Source: an uncultured Clostridia bacterium
Lineage (GTDB): Bacteria; Bacillota; Clostridia; Christensenellales; Borkfalkiaceae
Reading direction: 5' to 3'
Assembly: GCA_947174955.1 (NCBI GenBank)
Contig: CAMWKX010000001.1
Span: 1 to 33,263 of the forward strand
DNA length: 33,263 nucleotides
Part shown: piece by piece, positions 15,066 through 22,939 of the stretch
How the letters are laid out: every line of letters starts with the position of its first letter
How positions within the stretch are numbered: the stretch's first letter is position 1
Notes under the pieces: model-generated
Told to the model about the DNA's origin: nothing
Seen by the model: only the letters and a program-made list of their open reading frames with translations
The model's database searches: none
Translations under genes and position numbers: made by a program

Positions 15066-15659
15066 ATGACTAAGACCAACTCTAAAATATTGTTTTCGAC
15101 AAAGTGGATTGCGTACACCGCGCTGCTCACTGCGTTCGTGGTGGCAACCAACTTTATCCCCGCCGTACCAACCGTGGCGGGTAAAATTTACTGGGTGGAC
15201 GGCGTGGTTCTGCTTGCCGCTTACCTTATGGACCCCGTTGCCGCGTTTATTGCGGGCGGAGTCGGCTCGCTTTTGTACGACGTCTTTCAATCGCCGTCGA
15301 TGATGCTTCCTTCCCTTTTGATTCACGGATTGCAGGGTGCGGTCGTTTCCGCGCTGTTGCACCTCGTTCCTCCCAAAAATCTTGGCAAGTGGGAATGGAT
15401 AAAGGCTATAATCTGCTCGCTGGTCGGTGCGGTGATCGTGGTTACGGGCTATTTTATTTACAGAGCCGTCACGCGCGGCACGCCCGTTGCGGTGGCGAGT
15501 ATTCCCCGCAACATAGTTCAGGAAATAATAGGCATTTCGATTGCTATGGTGCTGTGCTACGCCACTACCTTTAAAATGCAGCTCGAAAAAAACGGACTTC
15601 TGCCCGACTTCAAGCGGGAAATCATATATAAAAACGGAGATACAGAAAATGAAAACTAA
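15066..15659 (+). CDS. ECF transporter S component, probably for vitamin B6
   Basis: A 197-residue integral membrane protein with about six helices and the S-component style of energy-coupling factor transporters: an N-terminal KWIAYTALLTAFVVATNFIP helix, a Gly-rich loop (VDGVVLLAAYLMDP), and FIAGGVGSLLYDV. S components bind a vitamin and work with a shared EcfA/A'/T module encoded elsewhere. The kinase gene overlaps its last 11 bases and a PdxR-like regulator is divergent, so the substrate is most likely pyridoxine, pyridoxal or pyridoxamine (PdxU-type). This is inferred from context. The ribosome site is weak (AAAGAG). Confidence 0.85.
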   Translation: MTKTNSKILFSTKWIAYTALLTAFVVATNFIPAVPTVAGKIYWVDGVVLLAAYLMDPVAAFIAGGVGSLLYDVFQSPSMMLPSLLIHGLQGAVVSALLHLVPPKNLGKWEWIKAIICSLVGAVIVVTGYFIYRAVTRGTPVAVASIPRNIVQEIIGISIAMVLCYATTFKMQLEKNGLLPDFKREIIYKNGDTENEN

Positions 15660-16449
15660 GAGAATTTTAACGATGCAGGATTTATCGTGCGTGGGACAGT
15701 GCTCGCTTACGGTGGCACTGCCCATACTTTCGCGCTACGGGATTGAAACGTGCGTACTGCCCACGGCGGTGCTATCCAACCACACTATGTTCAAGGGCTG
15801 GAGTTATCTCGACCTCACTCCCGAGTTGCCCGCTATTTACGAGAACTGGAAGAACAATAATATCAAGTTCGACGCGTTCCTTTTGGGGTACCTTGGCAAA
15901 GCCGAGCTTATGGCTCTGGCGGAAAAGTGCTTCGACGAATTTTCTTGCGAGGGCGCGCCCGTCATAATCGACCCCGTGTTTGCCGACAACGGCAAGCTTT
16001 ACGGCGGGTTCGATTTAGCTTACGTTGCCGAAATGCGCAAGCTGATTAAACGCGCGGACATAATTCTGCCCAACGTTACCGAAGCGTGCTTTTTAACGGA
16101 TACGGAATATAAAGAAGACCACGACGAAGAGTTTGTTAAGCTTCTTGCCGAAAAGCTTGCGGCTTTGACGAACGGCACGGTTATTATTACGGGATTGGAA
16201 AAGGACGGGAAAATCGGCGAACTAATTTACCGCGGCGGCAAATCCGAAAATGTTCTGCTTGAAAAACTGCCCGCAAAGCGGCACGGCACGGGCGATATTT
16301 TCGCCTCGGTGTTCACTGCAAGCTATCTGGGCGGCGCAAGTCTTGCGGAAAGTTGCCGCGCGGCAAGTCAATTTGTTATAGACTGCCTCAAAAACACCGA
16401 CCCCGACCACTTCTACGGCGTCAACTTCGAAAAGGTACTGAGTAAATAA
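15649..16449 (+). CDS. pdxY: pyridoxamine/pyridoxal kinase
   Basis: A 266-residue PfkB/ribokinase-superfamily vitamin B6 kinase that phosphorylates pyridoxal or pyridoxamine to the active cofactor form. The N-terminal MQDLSCVGQCSLTVALPIL and VLPTAVLSNHT motifs are typical of PdxY/PdxK, and the catalytic GTGDIFAS anion-hole motif lies near residue 222. ATG 15649 was chosen because it gives the normal family N-terminus and has GGAG nine bases upstream; longer readings invade the transporter gene. It overlaps the ECF S component by 11 bases, so uptake and trapping of the vitamin are translated together. It is distinguished from thiD by the N-terminus; substrate preference within B6 vitamers is open. 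Confidence 0.9.
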   Translation: MKTKRILTMQDLSCVGQCSLTVALPILSRYGIETCVLPTAVLSNHTMFKGWSYLDLTPELPAIYENWKNNNIKFDAFLLGYLGKAELMALAEKCFDEFSCEGAPVIIDPVFADNGKLYGGFDLAYVAEMRKLIKRADIILPNVTEACFLTDTEYKEDHDEEFVKLLAEKLAALTNGTVIITGLEKDGKIGELIYRGGKSENVLLEKLPAKRHGTGDIFASVFTASYLGGASLAESCRAASQFVIDCLKNTDPDHFYGVNFEKVLSK

Positions 16450-16450
16450 A

Positions 16451-16486
16451 TTGACATTATAAAACTGCAAATGTTATCATAATGTC
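16451..16486 (+). promoter_or_regulatory. rtcB promoter flanked by an inverted repeat
   Basis: TTGACA (16451-16456), an 18-base spacer and TATCAT (16475-16480). A perfect 8-base inverted repeat GACATTAT (16453-16460) / ATAATGTC (16479-16486) embraces the promoter, overlapping the -35 box on one side and the end of the -10 box on the other. AAGGTGAG precedes the rtcB start. Confidence 0.6.
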
Positions 16487-16500
16487 GATAAGGTGAGATT

Positions 16501-17685
16501 ATGAACTACGATTTGCAGATATTTACCGAAAATATAGAGCCCGAAGCGGTCAACCAGATTTACACGCTGATTGCACAGCCCCCCTTTGCGGGGTCGCGGG
16601 TGCGCATTATGCCCGACGTTCACGCGGGTACGGGGTGCGTCGTCGGCTTTACGGCACAGCTTACTGACAAGATTATCCCCAACGTTTTAGGCGTTGATTT
16701 GGGTTGCGGTATGCTGACCGTCGAACTCGGCAAGGCGGATTTTTCGCTTGAAGAGCTTGATAAATTTATCAAAGCCAAGATCCCCAGCGGTACGGCGTGC
16801 CGCAAGGAATTCAACGGCGTGGAGCTTATCAAAAAGCTGTACTGCTTTAAAGACCTTCGCGACTTCGACAGACTGTACGGCTCTTTGGGAACGCTCGGCG
16901 GCGGCAATCACTTTATAGAAGTCGACCGCGACGACGACGGCAACCGCTATTTAGTCATTCACAGCGGCTCGCGGAACTTAGGGTTGCAGGTGGCGAAAAT
17001 TTATCAGAAGCTCGCCGTCAACGACTGCAAATTCTGCGCCGAAGAGGAACGCACGGCGGTCACGGAAAAGCTTAAAAACTGCGGTAAGCAAGGGGATATT
17101 CCCGAGGCAATCGCGCAGGTCAACGCGAAATACGCGCACAAAACCAAGATACCCGCCGAGCTGTGCTACCTCGAAGGTAAGCATATGCAGGACTATATGC
17201 ACGATTTGCGCATATGCCAGCAGTTCGCCGTTTTAAGCCGCAGAAAGATGGCTGACGACATTCTTAAATTCCTGAAAATTTACCGCAGCGAAAGCTTCGA
17301 AACGGTGCACAACTTTATCGACGAGGACAACGTAATAAGAAAGGGCGCAATTCCAGCGCATAAGGGACAGCGCGTGCTTATACCTATGAATATGCGCGAC
17401 GGCTGCGTGATTGCGCGCGGCAAGGGCAACCCCGACTGGAACAATTCGGCACCCCACGGCGCGGGCAGACTTCTAAAGCGCAGCGAGGCGAAACTGCTTT
17501 TTACCGAGCAGGAATTCCAAGAGGAAATGCGCGGCGTTTACACCACCACCGCCACCGAAGCGACGATTGACGAATCGCCTATGGCGTATAAGCCTATGGA
17601 CGAAATCGTGGGGCTTATTTCCCCCACCGTCGAGATAGAAAAAATAATTAAACCCATTTACAACTTCAAAGCAGGTAATGAGTAA
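16501..17685 (+). CDS. rtcB: RNA-splicing ligase RtcB
   Basis: A 394-residue GTP-dependent RNA ligase joining 3'-phosphate or 2',3'-cyclic phosphate ends to 5'-OH ends, used in RNA repair. Metal-binding and active-site motifs are all present: MPDVHAGTGCVVG, GVDLGCGM (Mn-binding Cys), GGGNHFIE, IHSGSRNLG, IPAHKGQR, and APHGAGR, whose His is guanylylated. Length suits the shorter bacterial RtcB group. ATG 16501 follows AAGGTGAG. It has its own promoter and terminator, so it is a single-gene unit; no archease or RtcA/RtcR gene is nearby. The inverted repeat across its promoter suggests a repressor, but which one is unknown. Confidence 0.96.
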   Translation: MNYDLQIFTENIEPEAVNQIYTLIAQPPFAGSRVRIMPDVHAGTGCVVGFTAQLTDKIIPNVLGVDLGCGMLTVELGKADFSLEELDKFIKAKIPSGTACRKEFNGVELIKKLYCFKDLRDFDRLYGSLGTLGGGNHFIEVDRDDDGNRYLVIHSGSRNLGLQVAKIYQKLAVNDCKFCAEEERTAVTEKLKNCGKQGDIPEAIAQVNAKYAHKTKIPAELCYLEGKHMQDYMHDLRICQQFAVLSRRKMADDILKFLKIYRSESFETVHNFIDEDNVIRKGAIPAHKGQRVLIPMNMRDGCVIARGKGNPDWNNSAPHGAGRLLKRSEAKLLFTEQEFQEEMRGVYTTTATEATIDESPMAYKPMDEIVGLISPTVEIEKIIKPIYNFKAGNE

Positions 17686-17690
17686 AATAA

Positions 17691-17724
17691 GCCCCGCGGC
17701 ATTATGCCACGGGGCGTTTTTGTT
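17691..17724. terminator. bidirectional terminator between rtcB and icd
   Basis: GCCCCG-C-GGCA pairs with TGCC-A-CGGGGC (17691-17715; one internal mismatch, 3-base loop), followed by GTTTTTGTT on the plus strand and TTATTTTACTC on the minus strand. It separates the converging rtcB and isocitrate dehydrogenase genes. Confidence 0.88.
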
Positions 17725-17725
17725 A

Positions 17726-18931
17726 TCAGAGTTTTTCCGCAATCTTTTTAAGGAAGCCTTCGCTGTCCAACTTGACAGGCGTAATACCTTCGCGTTTGAA
17801 AAGCGGAATTAAATCTCCCGTCATATAGCCGCTCTCGATTGTATCGATTGTGGCTTTTTCCAACTTCTTTGCAAAGTCGACAAGTTCGGGAATACCGTCC
17901 AGCTCGCCGCGCTTTGCAAGCGCGCCCGTCCACGCCCAGATGGTTGCAACCGAGTTGGTCGAAGTGCTTTCCCCCTCGCGCCATTTGTAGTAATGCCTCG
18001 TGACCGTGCCGTGCGCCGCCTCGAACTCGTACTTGCCGTCGGGAGATACGAGCACGCTGCTCATCATACCCAAAGAGCCGTACGCGGTTGCGACCATATC
18101 GCTCATAACGTCGCCGTCGTAATTCTTGCATACCCACAACACGCCGCCCTCGGACCGCACGATGCGCGCAACGATATCGTCGATCAGCGTGTACATATAA
18201 TAGATGCCCGCCGCCTCGAATTTTTCGGCGTACTCGTTCTCGTAAATCTCTGCGAAAATATCCTTGAAGCGGTGGTCGTACGTCTTGGAAATCGTGTCCT
18301 TCGCGCCCAGCCACATAGGAATTTTATTCTCCAACGCGTAGTTGAAACAGCTGCGCGCAAACGCTTCAATCGACTTGTCGAGGTTATGCACGCCCTGAAT
18401 TATGCCGTCGCCCTTGAACGAATGTATGAGCTTGCGCTCCACCTCGTTGCCGTCCTTATCGGTGATTACAAGGTAAGCGTTCTGCCCCGCCTGCACGCGG
18501 CTTTCGACCGAGTTGTAAATATCGCCGTACGCGTGACGGGCAAGCACGATGGGCTTAGTCCACGAGGGAACGTAAGGGGTTATGCCCTTAACGAGAATGG
18601 GCGCGCGGAAAACCGTGCCGTCCAGGATACGGCGGATAGTGCCGTTGGGGCTCTTCCACATCTGTTTGAGGTTGTATTCTTTAACCCTCTGCGCGTTGGG
18701 TGTGATGGTCGCGCACTTGACCGCAACGCCGTAATTTAAGGTTGCGCGCGCGCTGTCCTCGGTCACCTTGTCGTCGGTTTTATCCCTTTCGGGCAGACCG
18801 AGGTCGTAATATTCGGTCTTTAAATCAACGTAGGGTTCGATTAAAATCTCTTTGATCCACTTCCACAGAACGCGGGTCATTTCGTCGCCGTCCATCTCCA
18901 CGAGCGGCGTTGTCATCTTTATCTTTGCCAT
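17726..18931 (-). CDS. icd: isocitrate dehydrogenase (NADP+), eukaryote-like class
   Basis: A 401-residue NADP-dependent isocitrate dehydrogenase that converts isocitrate to 2-oxoglutarate and CO2. The N-terminus (PLVEMDGDEMTRVLWKWIKE) and the segments CATITPNAQRVKE, SPNGTIRRILDGTVFR and TRHYYKWREGESTSTNS are those of the homodimeric class shared with eukaryotic cytosolic enzymes, not the E. coli type. In an anaerobe with an incomplete citric acid cycle it probably supplies 2-oxoglutarate for glutamate and NADPH. ATG 18931 has AGAGGAAAG upstream. It lies 58 bases after the ddl stop on the same strand but probably has its own promoter. Confidence 0.95.
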   Translation of the reverse strand: MAKIKMTTPLVEMDGDEMTRVLWKWIKEILIEPYVDLKTEYYDLGLPERDKTDDKVTEDSARATLNYGVAVKCATITPNAQRVKEYNLKQMWKSPNGTIRRILDGTVFRAPILVKGITPYVPSWTKPIVLARHAYGDIYNSVESRVQAGQNAYLVITDKDGNEVERKLIHSFKGDGIIQGVHNLDKSIEAFARSCFNYALENKIPMWLGAKDTISKTYDHRFKDIFAEIYENEYAEKFEAAGIYYMYTLIDDIVARIVRSEGGVLWVCKNYDGDVMSDMVATAYGSLGMMSSVLVSPDGKYEFEAAHGTVTRHYYKWREGESTSTNSVATIWAWTGALAKRGELDGIPELVDFAKKLEKATIDTIESGYMTGDLIPLFKREGITPVKLDSEGFLKKIAEKL

Positions 18932-18956
18932 TTTTCTTTCCTCTTTGCTTTTCTAT

Positions 18957-18986
18957 ATTTTACTATAAAAGTGCAAAGCGTGGCAA
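18957..18986 (-). promoter_or_regulatory. possible icd promoter
   Basis: On the minus strand TTGCCA (18986-18981), an 18-base spacer and TAAAAT (18962-18957) in the gap between ddl and icd. Moderate match only. Confidence 0.4.
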
Positions 18987-18989
18987 GCG

Positions 18990-20090
18990 TTATTTCTTAA
19001 TATTTGTATTTGGTTTGATATTGTTTAATATCCCCGTGGAAATTACCCGCCTTTTTCTCTGAGCGGCAAAGTCGGATTTCGCCTGCTCTATGCACGAGCA
19101 CAGCACGCCGTAAAAGCTCTTGTAGCTGTCGGACAAAAGGTACTGCGAAAGCGAGCCGGGCACGGTATTTATCTCGCTTAAATAGCATTGACCGCCATAT
19201 ATTATGTAATCAAACCGCACAATGCCACGCATATTCAGCGCCGAATATACCCGCGCGGTTTCGTTTTTAATACTTTCGGCAACGGAGCTTTCAAGCTCTG
19301 CGGGGAATTTCCGCGTGCCGCCCCCGCAGTACTTATCGTCATAGGATAAAAGCGCGCCGTCGGACGAAACCTCTTCGCATTCCGAGGTCATTACCGCACC
19401 GTTCGGGCAATAAACCGCGCAATTTATCTCTTTTATGGGCGAAAAGTACTCCTCTATAAGCACTCCGCCGTCAAGCTCGAAAGCGGTGATAAGCGCCTCT
19501 TTCAGCTCCTTTTCGTCGTCGCATTTGACTATGCCTATACTCGAACCCAAAGTGGCAGGTTTGACGATTACGGGGTATCCTACGGTCTTTGCGCCCTCGA
19601 TTGCCCCCGTAATATCCCGCGAATAAGCGTATTTTGCGAGTTTTACACCCAGACTTTGCAGCACGAGTTTGGTATAGTATTTATCCATAAACGCCGCACT
19701 TTCGAACAGCCCCGCCGAGGCTATCGGCAGGTTCAGAAGATTGCACAGCCCCGAAACTCCGCCGCTCTCGCCCGCACCGCCGTGACAGCAATTGATAACG
19801 CACCCGCAAGGCGCGGTGTATTTGGGCTTGCCGTGTGAGTTGAAAATAATCACTCCGCCGTCGCAAAAACCGCACTGCGGAATTTTTTTGTAACCGCCGT
19901 TTTTATAGATTGAAACGTCGGAGAGCTCTTCGCCCGCATACAGTTTGCCGCCGTGGTCGATATACACCGGCAGTACGCTTTTACCACCCTTTTTAAGTAC
20001 GTTGCAGACCATCGTGCCCGTGATTACGGACACCTCGTTTTCACTTGAAATTCCGCCGAAGATTACGGCGACGTCATAATTTTTTTGCAT
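18990..20090 (-). CDS. ddl: D-alanine--D-alanine ligase
   Basis: A 366-residue ATP-grasp ligase that makes D-Ala-D-Ala for peptidoglycan. Motifs: VIFGGISSENEVSVITG (N-terminal substrate domain with the conserved Glu), KPATLGSSIGIVKC (ATP grasp), RFDYIIYGGQCYLSEINTVP followed by GS (magnesium and substrate binding). The protein extends about 20 residues past the usual end, with a basic tail (RKRRV...NTNIKK). A strong GGAGGTGA precedes ATG 20090; that ribosome site can pair with TCACC upstream on the mRNA (20130-20126 with 20102-20098), so it may be partly masked. It follows murF, which uses its product. D-Ala-D-Lac or D-Ala-D-Ser specificity cannot be excluded from sequence alone, but no van genes are nearby. 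Confidence 0.93.
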   Translation of the reverse strand: MQKNYDVAVIFGGISSENEVSVITGTMVCNVLKKGGKSVLPVYIDHGGKLYAGEELSDVSIYKNGGYKKIPQCGFCDGGVIIFNSHGKPKYTAPCGCVINCCHGGAGESGGVSGLCNLLNLPIASAGLFESAAFMDKYYTKLVLQSLGVKLAKYAYSRDITGAIEGAKTVGYPVIVKPATLGSSIGIVKCDDEKELKEALITAFELDGGVLIEEYFSPIKEINCAVYCPNGAVMTSECEEVSSDGALLSYDDKYCGGGTRKFPAELESSVAESIKNETARVYSALNMRGIVRFDYIIYGGQCYLSEINTVPGSLSQYLLSDSYKSFYGVLCSCIEQAKSDFAAQRKRRVISTGILNNIKPNTNIKK

Positions 20091-20150
20091 AAAAAAATCA
20101 CCTCCGCAAAATATTTTTTCGCTTTGGTGAAATCAGTTTTAAAAATATTT

Positions 20151-21752
20151 TTAGTTATATATCTCGGGCAGGTCGTTTAAGAACAACACGCAATCGCCCT
20201 TAGCAATTATATCCTTTATCACGTCCTGAGCCGCAGCAAGCGAGGGAACGATTGTCAGTTTTTCGGGGTCGCCGCCCGCTTTTATATATCCGTTTTTGAC
20301 CGCCGTCACAAGCGTTTCGCCGACTAAAATAACGTAGTCCAACCCGACGAGTTCGCCGCCCAGCGCCTCGTTTTCGCTTTCTTCCAGAATGCCCAGTTCA
20401 ACCAAACCGGGGGTCACGGCAATCTTTTTGCCGCCGAAATATTTCAATACGGTTATCGCCGCCTTAGCTCCGACCACGTTTGAGTTGTAGCCGTCGTCCA
20501 GAATACTTACGCCGTTATTTTCTATGAGTTGCAGACGGTGTTCGGTGAAACTAAGCTCGCCTACCGCCTCGGCAATTGAGTTTAAATCCACTCCCATTGC
20601 AAACGCTGCCTGCGCGCATAAACCTATGTTGTACGCGCTGTGCTCACCCAAAAGCACCGTCTTGACGCGCTTGCTCTCGCCGCCGAGCGTAAGCGTAAAT
20701 TCCGTACCCGTGCAGTCGGCTTTTATATCCGACACGCAGTCGCAAACAATCTTTTCACCGCCGAAATCTTTGAAACGTTCAAAGCAGTCCGCCGCTATCA
20801 CGCAACAGTTTTTCGTACCCGAAATAATCTCGCCCTTTGCCGCAACTATGTTTTCAAGTGTTTTAAAGGTTTCCAGATGTTGCGGGCAGATACCCGTTAT
20901 AAGCGAATAGTCGGGCGGGCAGATTGCGCACAGCTCGGCGATATCCCCCTTGTGCCGCGCGCCCATTTCGGCAATCAGCACGTCGTAATCCTTCAAATCG
21001 TTGCCGTTGACCGTGCGGGCGATGCCCAGCGGGGTATTGAACGACGAGGGCGTTTTAAGCACTCTGTACTTTTTGGCAAGCATAGCGGCAAGAATATTCT
21101 TTGCTCCCGTCTTGCCGTAACTGCCCGTAATGCCCACGACCTTGATATCCGCCGCCGCAACCGCGCGCCTTGCTTTTTTGACGTACGACTTGTTTTTCGG
21201 CGTTTCCCATATCAAAGTTATAAGGTTTGCAAGGCAAATAACGGGGATAATTATGAGCGGCATTACCGCCAGCACGCTGTATTTGAGCGTTGCAAACAGC
21301 CGCGCGCCCCACGCGTATTCGCCGAAATTTAAGAGCGTTACGACGAGATAGGTCAGCACCGCAAAGGTCAGCCATAGGGTCACAAGCAGGCGCTTGAACC
21401 TCGGAGTGAGCGTTGCATTGTTTTTAATTGCGCGGCGGCTTTCGGCAACCAGATACAGTACGAAGAAAATAAGATATGCAGTCAGACCTATAACCGCCGC
21501 CCAGTGCGCGCCGGCAAAACCGAAGCACAGAGAAACGACCGCCGAGGCAAGCGCCGTGGCTATGGCAAGCAGTGAAAAACGCGCCTGAGTTAAATTATTC
21601 TTCCGCCCCGCCCAGCCGAAAAGCTTGGAGCCTTTATAGCCGAAGCCTTGCAGAATGCCCAGCGTTTTAAAAGCGGTCAAGCTTAAAAAGCACGCGAACA
21701 CGACCGCGATAAGCACGCACTCCAATGTAGTTTGCCAGTTAATAAAAAACAT
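20151..21752 (-). CDS. murF: MurF-like Mur ligase with N-terminal membrane domain
   Basis: A 533-residue protein. The first ~195 residues contain about five transmembrane helices; the remainder is a Mur ligase. The ATP loop is GITGSYGKTGAKN, followed by NTPLGIARTVN, AEMGARHKGDIAELC, the ITGICPQHLETF segment, and DDGYNSNVVGAKAAI, which corresponds to the MurF DDSYNANP motif. MurF adds D-Ala-D-Ala to UDP-MurNAc-tripeptide, and the next gene, ddl, supplies that dipeptide. A membrane-embedded N-terminal domain replacing the usual short UDP-binding domain is unusual for characterised MurF. An alternative is a MurF-related ligase acting on another, perhaps lipid-linked, substrate. ATG 21752 lies 3 bases after the hydrolase stop. 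Confidence 0.85.
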   Translation of the reverse strand: MFFINWQTTLECVLIAVVFACFLSLTAFKTLGILQGFGYKGSKLFGWAGRKNNLTQARFSLLAIATALASAVVSLCFGFAGAHWAAVIGLTAYLIFFVLYLVAESRRAIKNNATLTPRFKRLLVTLWLTFAVLTYLVVTLLNFGEYAWGARLFATLKYSVLAVMPLIIIPVICLANLITLIWETPKNKSYVKKARRAVAAADIKVVGITGSYGKTGAKNILAAMLAKKYRVLKTPSSFNTPLGIARTVNGNDLKDYDVLIAEMGARHKGDIAELCAICPPDYSLITGICPQHLETFKTLENIVAAKGEIISGTKNCCVIAADCFERFKDFGGEKIVCDCVSDIKADCTGTEFTLTLGGESKRVKTVLLGEHSAYNIGLCAQAAFAMGVDLNSIAEAVGELSFTEHRLQLIENNGVSILDDGYNSNVVGAKAAITVLKYFGGKKIAVTPGLVELGILEESENEALGGELVGLDYVILVGETLVTAVKNGYIKAGGDPEKLTIVPSLAAAQDVIKDIIAKGDCVLFLNDLPEIYN

Positions 21753-21755
21753 ATA

Positions 21756-22487
21756 TTACTCTCTTAAAAATTCCAGCAAAAGCTCGTTAAACCTTTCGCT
21801 GTTTTCGCTGAAACAGAAATGTCCGCCCTCTATGATTTCAAGACGGCTCCCCGCGATAAGCGAATGAAAAATTTCGCCCTCTTCGGTCGGCGGAGTCACC
21901 GTATCGTTTTTGCCGTAAATAAGCAGAGTCGGCGCGCTCACCTTTGCGGCGCAGCCGCGCAAATCCTCGTTGACAATCAGCTTGTAGCTCTCTTTCATAA
22001 GCGGCGATAAAGTACGGTATTCCTCGCTGCCGAAATGCTTTTCGGCGTACCTCGGGAACAGCTTTTTTACCCGCCTGTACCACTTTATGCGCCGCATATA
22101 TGCGGGTGAACGCGGCTTTACCAGCCCCGCTCCGCCCGTAATTATAAGCTTTTTAACAAGCTCTTGGTTTTCGGCAAGCAGTTTAAATATCACCCTTGCG
22201 CCGAACGAATGAGCAACGACGTTGCAGCCGTCAAGCCCTTTTGCCGTCATAAAATCTCTGAGCCAGCGAGCGTAATCGCCCACCGCCCAAGCCGTAACAA
22301 TTTGCGAACTTTGCCCGAAAGCGGGCATATCGGGCGCAATCACGCGGTAGCCGTTTTTCGCCAAAAAATCAATCTGATAATAAAAACTTTCCTTGTTAGA
22401 AAGATAGCCGTGCAGAAAAAGCACGCACTCCCCCGCGCCCCTTTCGGTAACGCTTGCAAACCCGCCGTTTAAAAAAATGGCAATCAC
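21756..22487 (-). CDS. alpha/beta hydrolase
   Basis: A 243-residue alpha/beta-hydrolase-fold protein of the esterase/lipase type. The oxyanion segment is LFLHGYLSNKESF, the nucleophile elbow is VAHSFGARV (Ser; the first Gly of GxSxG is replaced by Ala), the acid is Asp in YGKNDTVTPP, and the catalytic His is in EGGHFCFSEN. No signal peptide is seen, so it is cytoplasmic. The start is GTG 22487, eight bases after the rimI stop, with a weak ribosome site. It lies between rimI and murF in a tight minus-strand operon, which may hint at a cell-wall or lipid-related substrate, but the reaction is unknown. Confidence 0.85.
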   Translation of the reverse strand: MIAIFLNGGFASVTERGAGECVLFLHGYLSNKESFYYQIDFLAKNGYRVIAPDMPAFGQSSQIVTAWAVGDYARWLRDFMTAKGLDGCNVVAHSFGARVIFKLLAENQELVKKLIITGGAGLVKPRSPAYMRRIKWYRRVKKLFPRYAEKHFGSEEYRTLSPLMKESYKLIVNEDLRGCAAKVSAPTLLIYGKNDTVTPPTEEGEIFHSLIAGSRLEIIEGGHFCFSENSERFNELLLEFLRE

Positions 22488-22495
22488 CCCGAAAT

Positions 22496-22939
22496 TTATT
22501 CGCGGTTAATCTCCTTTACCATCACAAGGCAGTCCTCGCCGTCGGAATAGTAGCGCGTGCGCGCGTGCACTCCTTTAAACCCGCAGGAAAGGTACAAAAG
22601 CATCGCCGCCGAGTTGGATACGCGCACTTCCAGAAAAACCTTCTCCGCGCCGCGCTCCTTCGCATTTTCCAAAAGAGCGTTTAAAATCGCCTTGCCTACG
22701 CCGCCCCGCCTGTACTCCTCGGCAACCAGCACGTTCTCCAGATCGCAGTTTTCCAGCGTGGTGCACGTGCAGCCGTAGCCGATAATTTCGCCGCCGTCTT
22801 CGGCAACCAGCATTTCGTAAGAAGGGTTTTCGAACGCCGAGGCAATGGTGCCGAAGCTCCAGCTCTCGCCCTTGAAACATTCCTTTTCAAGCTCGGAAAC
22901 GGATAAAATATCCTCGTATTTACACTTGCGGATTTTCAT
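22496..22939 (-). CDS. rimI: GNAT N-acetyltransferase, RimI-like
   Basis: A 147-residue GNAT acetyltransferase of the RimI type (N-terminal acetylation of ribosomal protein bS18). The acetyl-CoA loop is VLVAEEYRRGGVGKAIL, followed by GAEKVFLEVRVSNSAAMLLY and GFKGVHARTRYYSDGEDCLVM, all typical of RimI. ATG 22939 is chosen because it overlaps the tsaB stop (ATGA) and gives the family N-terminus; upstream extensions overlap tsaB without supporting homology. The tsaE-tsaB-rimI order is a well-known bacterial arrangement. Substrate is presumed, not shown. Confidence 0.93.
   Translation of the reverse strand: MKIRKCKYEDILSVSELEKECFKGESWSFGTIASAFENPSYEMLVAEDGGEIIGYGCTCTTLENCDLENVLVAEEYRRGGVGKAILNALLENAKERGAEKVFLEVRVSNSAAMLLYLSCGFKGVHARTRYYSDGEDCLVMVKEINRE

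Noticed and set aside
18990..20090. Vancomycin-resistance type (D-Ala-D-Lac) ligase
   Set aside because: No vanH, vanX or vanS/R neighbours; context with murF fits ordinary peptidoglycan synthesis.
20640..21332. Plus-strand open frame of 230 codons opposite murF
   Set aside because: Antisense shadow of the Mur ligase; composition and lack of motifs argue against a gene.
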